Positions 37,153 to 48,553 of a DNA stretch of 64,000 nucleotides are shown here, in pieces. The notes below the pieces were generated by a model that was given only the letters and a program-made list of their open reading frames with translations, was not told the origin of the DNA and ran no database searches. Each line of letters begins with the position of its first letter. Position 1 is the stretch's first letter. The stretch comes from Saccharospirillum sp. (GTDB taxonomy: Bacteria > Pseudomonadota > Gammaproteobacteria > Pseudomonadales > Natronospirillaceae): the NCBI GenBank assembly GCA_022565595.1, contig JAIUML010000023.1, positions 1 through 64,000 of the forward strand. The letters are read 5' to 3'. A program made the translations under genes and the position numbers.

Positions 37153-37542
37153 ATGAACATTCAAATCAACGTCTATGCCTCACCCTGGAACCAACAGACC
37201 TGTCTGGACGCCCTCGCCTTCAGTCAGGCCGCTGTGGCTTCGGGCCATCAGCTCGTTAGGGTCTTTTTCTTTATGGATGGCGTCTACAACGGCATTCGCA
37301 GCCAGGCGCCTGCCACCGATGAACCCGATATTCTGGCGCAGTGGCAAAGCCTGAAGCAAAACGCTCAATGTGAACTGCTGTTGTGCGTGGCGGCCAGCGC
37401 CAACCGAGGCTTGTTGAGCGCCGCCGAAGCGAAGCGACAATTGAAAGACACTGCCACCGTCGCTGAAGGGTTTGAGTTGGTGGGCCTGGGCCAATGGGCT
37501 CTGGGTTATGGCGAATGCGACAGGGTGGTGTCCTTCCGATGA
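37153..37542 (+). CDS. tusD: Sulfurtransferase complex subunit TusD
   Basis: 129-residue DsrE-fold protein of the TusBCD complex, which takes persulfide sulfur from TusA and passes it to TusE for tRNA 2-thiouridine. The active cysteine is C78 in LLLCVAAS, the same position as in E. coli TusD. Start MNIQINVYASPWNQQ is family-typical. It overlaps tusC by 4 bp. Confidence 0.93.
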   Translation: MNIQINVYASPWNQQTCLDALAFSQAAVASGHQLVRVFFFMDGVYNGIRSQAPATDEPDILAQWQSLKQNAQCELLLCVAASANRGLLSAAEAKRQLKDTATVAEGFELVGLGQWALGYGECDRVVSFR

Positions 37543-37898
37543 GCGATGCCCCCTACGAAACTGTGGTATTGGTCACCTGTGCGCCTTATCAGGGGCGCAA
37601 GAGCGAAGAAGTTCTGGAAGCCGTCATGAGTCTCGCTTTGTTTGACCGCTCCCATGCGGTTGTATTCTGGGACCAGGGGCTGGAATGGCTGGTTGATGGA
37701 CAGTCCCCTGCACAAGGCAAGAACCTGTCTCGCCAATTGGCGGCACTGCCGCTCTATGGCAGTGAGGCGCTGTTTTACTGTGAAGAACATCGCGAGGCAG
37801 GCTGGCAAGCTCAACCAGGCTCTGATGTTGCAACGCCTCTGACAGTGCAATCCATCGCTCAGACATTGCGTCAAGCTCGCTACATTGAGGTGTTTTGA
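37539..37898 (+). CDS. tusC: Sulfurtransferase complex subunit TusC
   Basis: 119 residues from the ATG at 37539 (ATGA overlap with tusD); a longer in-frame version from 37494 lies inside tusD and is rejected. DsrF-like fold: VTCAPYQGRKSEEVLEAVMSLALFD and VFWDQGLEWLVDGQSP. TusC is a structural partner of TusD and TusB. Confidence 0.9.
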   Translation: MSDAPYETVVLVTCAPYQGRKSEEVLEAVMSLALFDRSHAVVFWDQGLEWLVDGQSPAQGKNLSRQLAALPLYGSEALFYCEEHREAGWQAQPGSDVATPLTVQSIAQTLRQARYIEVF

Positions 37899-38164
37899 TG
37901 ACAACGCTGCTTACCCTGACTCAGCCATTAACGGATCGTCAGCAGCAATTGCTGCAACTCTGGCTGCAGCCCGAAGACCACTTGTTGGTACGCGAAGATG
38001 CCCGCACCATGGCACGTGTGCCCTGCCCCTTTGCGCTCAATGCCTGTATCCGAGCCGAAGATGCAGCGCGCATTGGCGGTATCCTGCATCCGGATTGGCA
38101 GGTCATCGACGATGCGGCCTGGGTATCCCTGGTAGAACAGAACCAGCCAGTGGTGACCTGGTAA
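37898..38164 (+). CDS. tusB: Sulfurtransferase complex subunit TusB
   Basis: 88 residues, starting at TGATG with the tusC stop. Small DsrH-like subunit, weakly conserved; the assignment relies on length, ARIGGILHPDWQVIDDAAWVSLV at the C terminus, and position between tusC and tusE. The stop TAA is directly followed by the tusE ATG. Confidence 0.85.
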   Translation: MTTLLTLTQPLTDRQQQLLQLWLQPEDHLLVREDARTMARVPCPFALNACIRAEDAARIGGILHPDWQVIDDAAWVSLVEQNQPVVTW

Positions 38165-38485
38165 ATGACCTTGATGCAATTGGAAACGGATCACCTCGGG
38201 TTTCTCAAGAACGCACGCGACTGGAACGAAAATTGGTGCGCAGAACGAGCTCGTGAACAAGGGCTGACCCTGTCCGAATCAGACTGGCAGATTATTGCAG
38301 CTCTGCGCGCCTTCTATTTCGAATACGATCTGTCGCCCGCCATGCGACCACTGGTCAAACACCTGAAGAACCAGTTTGGCGCAGAGATTGGCAACAGCAT
38401 CTACTTGATGCGACGCTTCGGAGAGAGCCCAGCACGCATTCTGGCGCTGCTGGCTGGGCTGCCGAAACCCAAAAACTGCCTTTAG
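38165..38485 (+). CDS. tusE: Sulfur relay protein TusE (DsrC family)
   Basis: 106 residues. It contains the DsrC core (FLKNARDWNENWCAERAREQGL, then FYFEYDLSPAMRPLVKHLKN) and the C-terminal arm GLPKPKNCL with the active Cys105. TusE carries persulfide from TusBCD to MnmA, which is encoded at 62460-63560. Confidence 0.93.
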   Translation: MTLMQLETDHLGFLKNARDWNENWCAERAREQGLTLSESDWQIIAALRAFYFEYDLSPAMRPLVKHLKNQFGAEIGNSIYLMRRFGESPARILALLAGLPKPKNCL

Positions 38486-38494
38486 AGCCCGATC

Positions 38495-39472
38495 ATGACC
38501 GAAGAATTCCAGTTTCCCGCCATCATTCGCGCCCTGGGGCGAGGCAAAAACGGTTCGCGCTCGCTGACGCGAGATGAAGCCGAGTTCGCCATGCGCAGCA
38601 TACTGGCCGATCAGGAAACCCCCGCCCAATTGGGCGCTTTTCTGATGTTGATGCGGGTGAAGGAAGAAACCGCTGAGGAGCTGGCGGGCATGGTCGCAGC
38701 GGTTCGAGCCTGCTTGTCCGAATGGTCTGGCGCCTCAATTGACCTGGACTGGCCAGCCTACGCGGGCAAGCGACGTCAACCCTCCTGGTATCTATTGGCA
38801 GCTCAGACCCTGTCCAGAGCAGGCTATCGACTTTTTATGCATGGTGGCGGTGAGCATACCCCGGGCAGGCAATACGCACGCACTGTCTGCCAGGCATTGG
38901 ACTTGCCGGTTGCCGAGAACTGGCTCCAGGCACAACAGTTAACGCTGCATCACAACCTGGTTTACAGCCCATTGGCGCACTTCGCACCCAAGCTGTCCCA
39001 CATCATCGACATGAAGGCCGAATTGGGTCTGCGCTCGCCGGTCAATACCCTGGTGCGCAACATCAATCCGGGCCAGGCCCGTGTCAGCCTTCAGGGCATG
39101 TTCCATCCCGGTTATCAGGCCTTGCATCACGATACGGCGGCAAATCTGGGCGACACCTATAATCTGGTCCTCAAAGGTGACAGTGGGGAGTTTGAAGTTC
39201 GGCCAGACTCGGACAGCACCTTGCTTGTTTTAAGCCCGGGGCACGAAACCAGCCTGACGCTTCCCAAACGCTTACAGCGGCGATCGGTGCGACCAGAGGC
39301 CCCAACCCTCGAAGCCTTGACAGACCTTTGGCAGGGTAAACAAAGCGACCCCTATGGTGAAGCGGCCGTCCTGGCAACCCTGACGCCCTTGCTGATGGTG
39401 CTGGATCAGGTGGACCTCGCCACGGCTGAGCAGAAAGCCGAGCAACTCTGGAGCGCCAGGCACCATCAATAA
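38495..39472 (+). CDS. TrpD2/YbiB-like DNA-binding glycosyltransferase-fold protein
   Basis: 325 residues, homologous to anthranilate phosphoribosyltransferase (AILADQETPAQLGAFLMLMRVKEETAEELAGM, MHGGGEHTPGRQYARTV, LAHFAPKLSHIIDMKAELGLRSPVNTLVRNINP). Residues for phosphoribosyl pyrophosphate are degenerate, as in E. coli YbiB, which binds DNA and has no TrpD activity. It sits 9 bp after tusE and is the usual neighbour of tusE in Pseudomonas. Its cellular role is not settled. Confidence 0.8.
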   Translation: MTEEFQFPAIIRALGRGKNGSRSLTRDEAEFAMRSILADQETPAQLGAFLMLMRVKEETAEELAGMVAAVRACLSEWSGASIDLDWPAYAGKRRQPSWYLLAAQTLSRAGYRLFMHGGGEHTPGRQYARTVCQALDLPVAENWLQAQQLTLHHNLVYSPLAHFAPKLSHIIDMKAELGLRSPVNTLVRNINPGQARVSLQGMFHPGYQALHHDTAANLGDTYNLVLKGDSGEFEVRPDSDSTLLVLSPGHETSLTLPKRLQRRSVRPEAPTLEALTDLWQGKQSDPYGEAAVLATLTPLLMVLDQVDLATAEQKAEQLWSARHHQ

Positions 39473-39570
39473 TCAGGCGGTTCCTGCGATCCAGAACTGG
39501 CACGTTAATTGATATAACCTCCTCATAAGGACAAAAGGCTACGGACAGCGCCTCAAATTGCACCTTGATG

Positions 39571-39584
39571 GTTCAAATTTGAAC
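39571..39584. promoter_or_regulatory. 14-bp perfect palindrome upstream of the small membrane gene
   Basis: GTTCAAATTTGAAC, its own reverse complement, 36 bp upstream of the ATG at 39620. Possible operator. A few such palindromes are expected by chance in 64 kb. Confidence 0.3.
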
Positions 39585-39619
39585 AATGACTGCATCAAAA
39601 CAGTGAGGAGAACCGAGAC

Positions 39620-39835
39620 ATGACTGACCCTGCTTCGTTTACTCTGGGAGATCGCCAACAACGCTGGCTGATGGCGACGGTGTTTTTTATCGGCGTACTG
39701 TTGTTGCTGGTGGCTGTGTCTGTCCTCGGGGCCGCGCTGCTTGGTCTTGTACCCGCCGAAAGTGCGAACTTCGGGCTGGCTCCGCTGATCAGTGGCATCG
39801 CTTCCGTTCTGGCGGCACTCTACCTTGCTCCTTGA
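39620..39835 (+). CDS. Small two-helix membrane protein of unknown function
   Basis: 71 residues with GAGGAG 9 bp upstream of the ATG, so likely real. A polar N terminus of about 15 residues precedes two hydrophobic helices (WLMATVFFIGVLLLLVAVSVLGAALLGLV and LISGIASVLAALYLA). I do not recognise a family. It precedes the ligase/E1/E2/ACP module, separated by 185 bp that hold the inverted repeat at 39885-39931, so it is probably a separate unit. Confidence 0.6.
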   Translation: MTDPASFTLGDRQQRWLMATVFFIGVLLLLVAVSVLGAALLGLVPAESANFGLAPLISGIASVLAALYLAP

Positions 39836-39884
39836 CCCTCCAGAGTCCTGCTTCTGTCGCAAGTCAACCCATCACTATTGTCCC

Positions 39885-39931
39885 TTGATCTGGACCAGGT
39901 TTTAACGACGTTCTAACCTGACCCAGATCAA
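39885..39931. promoter_or_regulatory. Large inverted repeat of two FNR/ANR-like boxes
   Basis: Left arm TTGATCTGGACCAGGTT (39885-39901), right arm AACCTGACCCAGATCAA (39915-39931), 15 of 17 positions complementary, 13-bp spacer. Each arm reads as an FNR-type box: TTGATCTGGACCAG, and on the other strand TTGATCTGGGTCAG, each matching TTGAT-N4-ATCAA at 8 of 10 positions. It lies 90 bp before the ligase gene. No T-run follows, so a terminator is less likely. Confidence 0.45.
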
Positions 39932-40020
39932 CACCCCTCCTTCTGGTACCCCCTAAGCTTACAAACAGGCTGTCTACTTTTTATACGCGGAGGCCGGTGA
40001 CCTCGGCCAAGGGGGCTCCA

Positions 40021-41781
40021 ATGACTTACAAAACAATAGAAAAAGGCGCTGTCGATGCTGCCTGTGTAATGCAGGACTATCAGCTCGAGTATCAGAAGTT
40101 TCATTGGGAACAAGCCGAACAGGCACTGGCGGGTTTGCCCGAGGGAGGCTTGAACATCGCCTTCGAAGCGGTGGACCGGCATCTGAATACGGATGTAGCA
40201 GAAAAAGCCGCTTTAACGTTTTTATCACGAAACTCAACGGATATTGAACACAGCCTGACCTACCAGCAATTGGCGGAGCAGAGCAGTCGTTTTGCCAGCG
40301 CATTGCAGCAAATGGGGCTCAAACCTGGAGATCGGGTATATTGCCTTGCAGGGCGCATTCCTGAACTCTTCATTACCGCCCTGGGTACACTCAAGTTCGG
40401 TGGTGTTTTCTCGCCACTCTTCTCTGCGTTTGGCCCGGAACCTATCCGCTCTCGCCTGGAAATCGGTCAGGCATCGGTTCTGGTAACAACTGAAAAACTC
40501 TATCAGAAAAAACTGGCCACCTGGCTGCTGGAGCTCGACTTTCTAAAGCATTGTCTGGTAGTTACAGAGCCCGAGCACACTGCCCCTGCCGGCACAGAAT
40601 CCTTTCATACCCTGCTTCAACAGGGTGATCCGGGCTATCAATGCCACCCCACTCGCCCAGAGGATCCTGCACTGTTGCACTTTACCAGCGGCACTACCGG
40701 GAAGCCCAAGGGTGCCTTGCATGTTCATCAGGCCGTGGTAGCGCATCGAATGACTGCACAATTTGCATTGGATCTTAGACAGGACGACATCTATTGGTGC
40801 ACGGCGGATCCGGGTTGGGTCACAGGTACCTCTTACGGCATCCTGGCCCCTCTGACTCTAGGTGCTACCTTGATCATTGATCCTGCAGACTTTGATGCCG
40901 AGCGCTGGTACAGCATTCTTCAGGACCGGGGCGTTACCGTCTGGTATACAGCACCCACTGCTATTCGCATGTTGATGAAGTACGGCACCGAATTGCCTCA
41001 ACAAGTTGATTTAACCGCACTGCGGCACATGGCCAGCGTTGGTGAGCCCTTGAACCCAGAGGCCGTTGTCTGGGGTACCAAAGCTCTGGGCAAGCCTTTT
41101 CACGATAACTGGTGGCAGACGGAAACTGGCGGCATCATGATTGCCAACTACCCTTGCTTGCCCATCAAACCGGGCTCCATGGGCAAACCGATGCCGGGTA
41201 TAACTGCTGCTATAGCGCGTCGAACTGATGCAGGTATTGAATGGGTTGACGCGCCCGGAGAGGCCGGAGAACTGGTGTTGAAAGCAGGCTGGCCCTCCAT
41301 GTTCCGAAGCTATCTGCATGAAGAGGCTCGTTACCAGAAGGCTTTTCAGGACGGCTGGTATTTCACAGGTGATTTGGCCCAGTTCGACGAAGAAGGCTAT
41401 TTCTGGTTTGTCGGTCGCGCCGATGATGTCATCAAATCATCCGGGCATCTGATAGGCCCCTTTGAAGTAGAAAGCGCGCTCATGGAGCACCCGGCCGTTG
41501 CCGAGGCCGGTGTGATCGGTGTACCAGACGAGCTCGGTGGAGAAGTTGTAAAAGCGTTTATTGCCTTGAAGCCTGGCTATCAGGCCAATGAAGAGCTAAT
41601 TCGAGAGGTTTTAGGTCTGGCCAGAAAGCGGCTCGGACCTGCTGTGGCTCCCAAGAGTATAGAGGTACGCGACAACTTGCCCAAAACACGCAGCGGCAAG
41701 ATCATGCGACGTCTGTTGAAGGCCCGGGAGTTGGGTCTGCCCGAAGGCGATATCTCAACCATGGAGGGAAACAACGAATGA
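40021..41781 (+). CDS. AMP-forming acetyl-CoA synthetase-like ligase
   Basis: 586 residues from the ATG at 40021 (AAGGGGG upstream); a GTG at 39997 would add 8. Adenylate-forming family: phosphate loop [11 protein letters not shown] at 221-231, WWQTETGG (about residue 370), [31 protein letters not shown] hinge region, and catalytic Lys560 in RSGKIMRR. The WWQTETGG motif and the size match the AcsA type (acetate or short acyl). It is first of four overlapping genes with E1, E2 and an ACP. The true acceptor, CoA or ACP, is open. Confidence 0.88.
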   Translation: MTYKTIEKGAVDAACVMQDYQLEYQKFHWEQAEQALAGLPEGGLNIAFEAVDRHLNTDVAEKAALTFLSRNSTDIEHSLTYQQLAEQSSRFASALQQMGLKPGDRVYCLAGRIPELFITALGTLKFGGVFSPLFSAFGPEPIRSRLEIGQASVLVTTEKLYQKKLATWLLELDFLKHCLVVTEPEHTAPAGTESFHTLLQQGDPGYQCHPTRPEDPALLHFTSGTTGKPKGALHVHQAVVAHRMTAQFALDLRQDDIYWCTADPGWVTGTSYGILAPLTLGATLIIDPADFDAERWYSILQDRGVTVWYTAPTAIRMLMKYGTELPQQVDLTALRHMASVGEPLNPEAVVWGTKALGKPFHDNWWQTETGGIMIANYPCLPIKPGSMGKPMPGITAAIARRTDAGIEWVDAPGEAGELVLKAGWPSMFRSYLHEEARYQKAFQDGWYFTGDLAQFDEEGYFWFVGRADDVIKSSGHLIGPFEVESALMEHPAVAEAGVIGVPDELGGEVVKAFIALKPGYQANEELIREVLGLARKRLGPAVAPKSIEVRDNLPKTRSGKIMRRLLKARELGLPEGDISTMEGNNE

Positions 41782-43823
41782 GTACCCATCTGGAAGCGTC
41801 ACAAATTGATGAAACACCGGTAAAACACCGGGAAAAGCTGCGACTCAGTCGTGATCATCTATTGTCCTTGCTCAGCAACATGGTGCGCATTCGCCGAATG
41901 GAAGAGCGATGTGCTGAACTCTATACTCAGGAAAAGATTCGCGGCTTTCTGCATCTCTACATCGGTGAAGAGGCTGTAGGAACGGGGGTTATGGCCAACC
42001 TTGGGGCAGAAGATGCGGCCGTGGGAACCTATCGTGAGCATGGCCATGCCTTGCTTCAGGGTGTTCCCATGAACGCCATCATGGCCGAGATGTATGGCAA
42101 GTATTCAGGCTGTAGCCTTGGCCGTGGCGGTTCCATGCATCTGTTCGATGCAGAGCACCGCTTTTACGGGGGCAATGCCATCGTCGGGGGTGGTTTGCCG
42201 CTGGCCGTCGGCCTGGCCCTTGCCGACAAGTTGCAGGGTCGCAATCGGGTTACGGTGTGCTTCTTTGGCGAAGGGGCCAGTGCCGAAGGGGTCTTTCATG
42301 AAAGCCTCAATCTGGCCTCATTGTGGCAATTGCCTGTGCTCTTTGTTTGTGAAAACAATCTCTATGCCATGGGTACGGCCTTATCTTTGTCACAGGCTCA
42401 GACTGATATCTACCGTAAAGCCGAATCCCACAATGTTGCCGCCAGCTCTGTTGATGGCATGAATGTGGTCGACGTGGATGCCGCTGCCAAAATTGCTGTA
42501 GAACATATCAAACAGGGTAATGGCCCATATTTCCTGGAATGCCATACCTATCGATTTCGTGCCCACTCGATGTTCGACCCTCAGTTGTATCGGGACAAGG
42601 CCGAAGTCGAAACCTGGAAAAACAAGGACCCCATCAACCAGTTAAGGGACTGGATGATGCATAGCGCCTTGCTGAATGAAGAACAATGGTCACAACTGGA
42701 AAACAAGGTGGTTGAGGAAGTGGAGGCAGCCGTTGCCTTTGCCGAAGCAGCTCCCTGGGAGCCTGTTGAAAACTTGACCGAGCATCTGCTAAAGCCTCTG
42801 CCTGAGCCACTGGTACCGCCGCCCAACAAGCTGACACATGACCAGGAGTTGACCTACCGGGATGCCTGCCGCCTTGCCATTCAGGAGGCCATGCAGGCAG
42901 ATGAACAAGTTTTCCTGATGGGTGAGGATGTTGGCCACTATGGTGGCTGCTATGCGGTCACCAAGGGCTTGTTGGCAGAATTTGGAGAGAAGCGCATACG
43001 TGATACGCCACTTTCCGAGGATACATTCACCGGTGCAGGCATTGGCGCAGCCCTGGGGGGAATGAAGCCAATCGTCGAAATCATGTCTGTCAATTTCAGT
43101 TTGCTGGCCATGGATCAGATCGTCAATACGGCTGCGGCGTTGTTGCATATGTCGGGGGGCCAGTTCCATGTGCCCCTGGTCATTCGCATGGCAACCGGGG
43201 CGGGCCGGCAACTCGCTGCACAACATTCACACAGCCTTGAACACTGGTATGCCCACGTTCCCGGCTTAAGAGTCTTGACCCCGGCAACCCATCAGGATGC
43301 ACGTTATATGCTCTGGGCTGCCCTTCAGGACCCCAATCCAGTGCTGATTTTTGAGCATGTACAGTTGTATAACCGCAAAGATCAACTTGAGGATGTGCCA
43401 GAAGGTGTTGATTTGGACAAGGCTGCCATTCGCCGGCCCGGAAAAGACATCAGCCTGATCACCTATGGTGCCAATCTGTACAAGGCACTGGAGGCGGCCG
43501 ATGCTCTGAAACAGGAGGGCATCGATGCCGAAGTCATCGATCTACGTGTATTGCGCCCACTGGACGAAGCGACCCTGCTTGAGTCCATCGCCCGTACGCA
43601 CCGAGCATTAATCATTGATGAGGCCTGGAAAACCGGTGGCATGTCCGCCGAAATCAGCGCCCTCTTTGCCGAGAAAGCCTTCTGGGAGCTGGATGCCCCA
43701 ATTGCTCGCCTGGGGGCCTGCGAAGTGCCGATACCGCACGCTGCACATATGGAGGCGGCGGCTTTACCCCAGGTTGATGAGATCGTCCGTTTGGCGGGTC
43801 AACTGGTTCGGAGTGCCCCATGA
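41778..43823 (+). CDS. Fused E1 alpha-beta subunit of a 2-oxoacid dehydrogenase
   Basis: 681 residues. The N-terminal half (to about residue 345) is an E1 alpha subunit with the thiamine diphosphate motif starting GEG (residues 164-166) and ending NN about 30 residues later. The C-terminal half, from about residue 357 ([15 protein letters not shown]), is an E1 beta subunit with GEDVGHYGG and [21 protein letters not shown]. Both active halves are needed for decarboxylation of a 2-oxoacid, so one polypeptide can replace the usual alpha2beta2. Closest in type to acetoin or pyruvate dehydrogenases. ATGA overlaps on both sides. Confidence 0.9.
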   Translation: MSTHLEASQIDETPVKHREKLRLSRDHLLSLLSNMVRIRRMEERCAELYTQEKIRGFLHLYIGEEAVGTGVMANLGAEDAAVGTYREHGHALLQGVPMNAIMAEMYGKYSGCSLGRGGSMHLFDAEHRFYGGNAIVGGGLPLAVGLALADKLQGRNRVTVCFFGEGASAEGVFHESLNLASLWQLPVLFVCENNLYAMGTALSLSQAQTDIYRKAESHNVAASSVDGMNVVDVDAAAKIAVEHIKQGNGPYFLECHTYRFRAHSMFDPQLYRDKAEVETWKNKDPINQLRDWMMHSALLNEEQWSQLENKVVEEVEAAVAFAEAAPWEPVENLTEHLLKPLPEPLVPPPNKLTHDQELTYRDACRLAIQEAMQADEQVFLMGEDVGHYGGCYAVTKGLLAEFGEKRIRDTPLSEDTFTGAGIGAALGGMKPIVEIMSVNFSLLAMDQIVNTAAALLHMSGGQFHVPLVIRMATGAGRQLAAQHSHSLEHWYAHVPGLRVLTPATHQDARYMLWAALQDPNPVLIFEHVQLYNRKDQLEDVPEGVDLDKAAIRRPGKDISLITYGANLYKALEAADALKQEGIDAEVIDLRVLRPLDEATLLESIARTHRALIIDEAWKTGGMSAEISALFAEKAFWELDAPIARLGACEVPIPHAAHMEAAALPQVDEIVRLAGQLVRSAP

Positions 43824-45070
43824 GCGACTTTTTGATGCCCTCACTTGGCGCCGATATGGACAGCGCCACTCTGGTGGAATGGCTTGTCAAGCCGGGTGAT
43901 TCGGTCAAGCGTGGCGACGTTATTGCTGTCGTCGAGACGGCGAAGGGTGCCATAGAGATTGAAGTGTTTGAAAGCGGCGTGGTCGATGCACTGTTGATCG
44001 AAGTGGAAACGGAAATAGACGTAGGCACCCCACTGGCACGTATTCGCGGTGCTCAGCAGAGCGCTGAACCCCCTGTTTCGTCGCCACCAATGGAAGCGCC
44101 TTCAGTCGCTTCGCCGGTTGAAGCAAAGGCAGCAACCGAGCCTGAGGAAACTGAGGCTGATCAGCTTATCGCTCCGCACCCCTCGCCCTCTTCTGGAGAG
44201 CGCCTGCGTGCTTCGCCGCTTGCCCGAGCAAGGTCGAGCCAGCAGCAACTGGACCTTGAGCAGATGAAGGGTTCAGGGCCGGCAGGCGCCATATTGGCTA
44301 GAGATCTTCCTGCTGACAATCAAGCGTCTGAAGCGGTGAGCAGAAAGGCGGGCAAGCTGGGTTTTGATCCCGGTGCAATGCGTAAGGCCATTGCCAGTGC
44401 CATGGCACGCTCCAAACGGGAGATACCACACTACTATTTGCAAAACCGGTTCGATATGTCGGCCGCTGTCACCTGGCTGGCTGAATACAATGCCGGTCAG
44501 GAGCCAGCACAGCGACTGATTCTCTCCGCGCTGTTGCTGCGTGCTACGGTTCTGGCGCTGCAGTCTTATCCGGAATTCAACGGATTCTGGCAAGATGAGG
44601 CATTCCAACCCAGTACTGACATCCATCTGGGGATGGCCATTAACATTCGCAGTCTGGGCCTGATCACCCCTGCACTGCGTAATCTGGAACAGGCCTCCCT
44701 GGCGGAGGTCATGCTGAAACTTCAGGATGTCACCAAAAGAGCGCGTAACGGCGGCTTACGCAGTTCTGAAGTTGGCACGGCAACCCTGACAGTTACGGCT
44801 CTGGGAGAACGAGGTGTCGACAGCGTCTTTGGCGTGATATTCCCGCCTCAGGTTGCCATTCTCGGCTTTGGTCGAATGCATCGGGAGCCGGTCGCCGTCG
44901 GCGATGCGCTCGCTGTTCGCCCCATTATTCAGGCAACTCTGGCTGCTGACCATCGCGTCAGCGACGGCCATCGCGGCGCCCTCTTCCTGGATCGCATTGG
45001 TCAACTACTCAATGAACCGGCGAAATTGGCCGAGTCATCCTCAATAGATAAAGGAGCTCATCATGACTGA
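43820..45070 (+). CDS. Lipoyl-bearing E2 acyltransferase of a 2-oxoacid dehydrogenase complex
   Basis: 416 residues: one lipoyl domain (lipoyl Lys42 in ETAKGAIE), a linker of about 60 residues rich in Pro/Ala/Glu, and an E1/E3-binding segment ([10 protein letters not shown], then [15 protein letters not shown]). The C-terminal catalytic domain has DHRVSDG (His378, Asp382). The binding segment implies docking of E3, which is not encoded here. The start overlaps the E1 stop and the stop overlaps the ACP start by 8 bp. Confidence 0.9.
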   Translation: MSDFLMPSLGADMDSATLVEWLVKPGDSVKRGDVIAVVETAKGAIEIEVFESGVVDALLIEVETEIDVGTPLARIRGAQQSAEPPVSSPPMEAPSVASPVEAKAATEPEETEADQLIAPHPSPSSGERLRASPLARARSSQQQLDLEQMKGSGPAGAILARDLPADNQASEAVSRKAGKLGFDPGAMRKAIASAMARSKREIPHYYLQNRFDMSAAVTWLAEYNAGQEPAQRLILSALLLRATVLALQSYPEFNGFWQDEAFQPSTDIHLGMAINIRSLGLITPALRNLEQASLAEVMLKLQDVTKRARNGGLRSSEVGTATLTVTALGERGVDSVFGVIFPPQVAILGFGRMHREPVAVGDALAVRPIIQATLAADHRVSDGHRGALFLDRIGQLLNEPAKLAESSSIDKGAHHD

Positions 45071-45305
45071 AAGCAGCTTGCGCTCAGCAATAATCGAAGA
45101 ATTGATCAAGATAGCCCCCGATCTTGACGCCGCAGATATCGACGACGACGGTCTGCTACACGATGATTACGACCTGGACTCGATGGACTCTTTCAACCTT
45201 GCCTCGGCCATTCACCAACGCCTGGGCATCAATATCCCGGACAGCGACTTTGCTCGTCTGCAAAGTGTCGGTGACCTGGTTCGCTACCTGGCACAGAAAG
45301 CTTAA
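45063..45305 (+). CDS. Dedicated acyl carrier protein
   Basis: 80 residues, acidic, with the phosphopantetheine site LDSMDSFNL (Ser40) and the following helix [37 protein letters not shown] is placed well before the ATG. It is not the fatty-acid synthase AcpP, being joined to a ligase/E1/E2 operon and not to fab genes. Its stop overlaps the end of cysG (opposite strand) by 4 bp. Confidence 0.85.
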   Translation: MTESSLRSAIIEELIKIAPDLDAADIDDDGLLHDDYDLDSMDSFNLASAIHQRLGINIPDSDFARLQSVGDLVRYLAQKA

Positions 45306-46696
45306 GTGTCGATTACAGGGTGAGTGGCGGTACCTGCCCATTGCAGCCTCTCGTGCAGCGATACCACTTCACCGACGATGATCAGCGTTGGCGCCCTGGG
45401 TGGATCCTGTTGAATCAGGTCCGGCATGGTGGCCAGGGTCGCGACCCAGAGCCGCTGATCTGGAGTGGTTCCCTTTTGCACCAGGGCGATGGGCGTGTCT
45501 GGCGCGCGCCCATGCTGAATCAGTTTGGTGCAAATTTTCGGCAACCCCATCAGCCCCATATAGAAAACAACGGTCTGCTGCTTGCTGGCCAGCTCTGTCC
45601 ATGGCAGATCCAGGGAGCCATCCTTGAGGTGACCGGTGACAAAGCGTACCGATTGGGCGTAGTCACGATGTGTCAGCGGAATGCCGGTATAGCAGGCACA
45701 ACCGGAAGCCGCTGTGATGCCCGGAACCACCTGAAACGGCACTCCATGCTCGGCCAGCAGGTCAATCTCCTCGCCACCGCGTCCAAAAATAAAGGGATCG
45801 CCCCCCTTCAAGCGCAGTACCCTTTTGCCTTGCTGGGCCAGTTCCAGCAGCGTTTGGTTGATATCAGCCTGAGGTACGGCATGTTCAGAGCGCTGCTTGC
45901 CGACGTAGAGCCTTTCTGCATCGCGCCGAACCAGATCCAGAATGGCGTCAGACACCAGTCGGTCATAGAGCACTACATCAGCCTGTTGCATCAGGCGCAG
46001 TGCCTTGAAGGTTAATAAATCCGGGTCTCCAGGCCCCGCTCCGACCAGATAGACTTCCCCGGTATGGGACACTTCCGCTCGTTGCAGTTCAGCTTCCAAC
46101 AATTTTTCCGCCTGCTCCATGCGCCCAGAGTAGACATGCTCAGCGACCGTTCCGTTGAGAATTTTCTCCCAAAAATAGCGCCGGTCATCGAGCCGATCAA
46201 AACGCTGTTTGACGGCGTTGCGAAAGCGCGATGCCAATTGCGCCAAATGGCCATAACTGGCCGGTATGGTGCTCTCCAGCTTGGCGCGAATTGAGCGCGC
46301 CAGGACGGGGGCCTGGCCACTGGAGGTAATACCGATGATCAAGGGGTCACGGTCTACGATGGAGGGGAATATGACATCGCAGAGGTCTGGCGTGTCAACC
46401 ACATTAACCAGCACGCCCGCAGCCCTTGCACTGTCGGCAACCAGCTGATTGACCTCGGTTTTATCTGTCGCGCTTACGACTAGCGCCATTCCTTGCACAT
46501 CCTCACGCTCGAAGCGTCGATAATGGCAATCACATTGGGGCTTGCTGGCAATGCCGTCACTGATTTCGGGCGCCACCACCTTGATCTTGCATCCTGAACG
46601 TTGCAGCAAATTGATTTTTCGCACCGCAATATCGCCGCCGCCCACCACGAGAATGGGCTTGTCTTGAAAACGGTGAAACAAGGGGAAGTATTGCAT
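45302..46696 (-). CDS. cysG: Trifunctional sirohaem synthase CysG
   Basis: 464 residues from the ATG at 46696 ([10 protein letters not shown]); the longer frame to 46918 runs into serS and is not used. N-terminal precorrin-2 dehydrogenase/ferrochelatase with [12 protein letters not shown]-terminal uroporphyrinogen-III methyltransferase with [19 protein letters not shown] and [17 protein letters not shown]. It makes sirohaem for sulfite or nitrite reductase. E. coli CysG has 457 residues. Confidence 0.93.
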   Translation of the reverse strand: MQYFPLFHRFQDKPILVVGGGDIAVRKINLLQRSGCKIKVVAPEISDGIASKPQCDCHYRRFEREDVQGMALVVSATDKTEVNQLVADSARAAGVLVNVVDTPDLCDVIFPSIVDRDPLIIGITSSGQAPVLARSIRAKLESTIPASYGHLAQLASRFRNAVKQRFDRLDDRRYFWEKILNGTVAEHVYSGRMEQAEKLLEAELQRAEVSHTGEVYLVGAGPGDPDLLTFKALRLMQQADVVLYDRLVSDAILDLVRRDAERLYVGKQRSEHAVPQADINQTLLELAQQGKRVLRLKGGDPFIFGRGGEEIDLLAEHGVPFQVVPGITAASGCACYTGIPLTHRDYAQSVRFVTGHLKDGSLDLPWTELASKQQTVVFYMGLMGLPKICTKLIQHGRAPDTPIALVQKGTTPDQRLWVATLATMPDLIQQDPPRAPTLIIVGEVVSLHERLQWAGTATHPVIDT

Positions 46697-46793
46697 CAGC
46701 AGATCACTCTCGCTGTATTGGCGTGAAGCAGGCCCCTGTTGGGGCCATTTGATGGCATCGACTGTTGACAGCTGCCGACCGACAACTGCTGCT

Positions 46794-48549
<1,756 letters not shown>

Positions 48550-48553
<4 letters not shown>

